Shown here: one piece after another, positions 15,164 to 15,313 of the stretch | Layout of the letters: the number at the start of each line of letters is the position of its first letter | How positions within the stretch are numbered: position 1 is the first letter of the stretch | Origin: Candidatus Fermentibacterota bacterium | GTDB taxonomy: Bacteria; JAFGKV01 | Direction of reading: 5' to 3' | Length of the DNA: 15,313 nucleotides | Assembly: GCA_016928395.1 (NCBI GenBank) | Contig: JAFGKV010000180.1 | Span: 1-15,313, forward strand | Notes under the pieces: model-generated | Database searches by the model: none | Told to the model about the DNA's origin: nothing | The model's input: only the letters and a program-made list of their open reading frames with translations | Position numbers and translations under genes: made by a program

Positions 15164-15184
15164 TCGCAGTTCTCAGTCATCAGT
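15164..15184 (-). repeat. 7-base tandem repeat (ACTGAGA family), opposite orientation
   Basis: Read on the minus strand: ACTGATG, ACTGAGA, ACTGCGA. The last two heptads are identical to heptads at 8829-8856 on the plus strand, so this is a dispersed family. Confidence 0.65.
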
Positions 15185-15244
15185 GGGGCCTCTGGATGCG
15201 AGAGCACCCAGGTCTTTCGAGCTTGAGAGTACGGCCCGCTGGTG

Positions 15245-15272
15245 GCTATCGGCTGTCAGCTATCGGCTGTCG
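15245..15272. repeat. 7-base tandem repeat (GCTATCG/GCTGTCA family)
   Basis: Four heptamers: GCTATCG, GCTGTCA, GCTATCG, GCTGTCG. They alternate as a 14-base unit repeated twice with one mismatch. It has the same period as the ACTGAGA family but a different core, and lies inside the inverted repeat 15189-15293. Confidence 0.65.
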
Positions 15273-15313
15273 GGCCCGACCAGCATCCAGAGGTGCCCAG
15301 CGGCGTGCGGGAG

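Larger units (their letters stand above)
15136..15313. repeat. Repeat-rich intergenic DNA to the window end, with long-range inverted repeat
   Basis: No gene or terminator is seen after the M16 stop. An 11-base perfect inverted repeat (CCTCTGGATGC at 15189-15199, complement at 15283-15293) encloses 83 bases that include a heptamer tandem repeat. A second heptamer array lies just left of it. The right side is cut by the window edge. Confidence 0.5.

Overview
The window is a GC-rich stretch (visibly well above 60% G+C in most genes) of a bacterial chromosome, with no rRNA, tRNA, transposase, integrase or CRISPR array that I can see. The gene mix suggests a Gram-negative or otherwise diderm uncultivated lineage. 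It includes a very large secreted von Willebrand factor A / beta-propeller / fibronectin-III protein, a bacterial OPT peptide transporter, an exported two-lobed M16 zinc peptidase and a radical SAM enzyme. I cannot name a phylum from the sequence alone.

Layout from left to right. (1) Positions 2-4168, plus strand: the 3' part of a giant surface or secreted protein that is open at the window edge. (2) Positions 4224-6751, minus strand: a small class I methyltransferase downstream of an OPT-family oligopeptide transporter. Both convergently face the giant gene. (3) Positions 6936-8670, plus strand: a radical SAM protein that overlaps by 8 bases a small DUF2058-like protein, a likely translationally coupled pair divergent from the transporter. 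(4) Positions 8671-8910: an intergenic stretch holding two short degenerate tandem repeats. (5) Positions 8911-9696: exodeoxyribonuclease III. (6) Positions 9697-9987: an intergenic stretch with a stem-loop and a perfect 22-base AT-rich palindrome, then a second methyltransferase (9988-10935). (7) Positions 11253-11828, minus strand: a small secreted protein. (8) Positions 11829-12528: about 700 bases without a convincing gene, holding a possible frameshifted gene remnant and a 13-base direct repeat. (9) Positions 12529-15135: the M16 metallopeptidase, followed by more short heptamer repeats up to the window end.

No single pathway joins these genes. The OPT transporter (peptide or metal-chelate uptake) and the M16 peptidase could both serve peptide use, but they are far apart and not in one operon. 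The most distinctive signals are in the non-coding DNA: 7-base tandem repeat families, one of which recurs with identical heptads on the opposite strand 6.3 kb away, and an operator-like palindrome before the second methyltransferase. Among the genes, the best candidate for something undescribed is the radical SAM / small-protein pair, because the radical SAM protein has an unrecognised N-terminal domain of about 190 residues.
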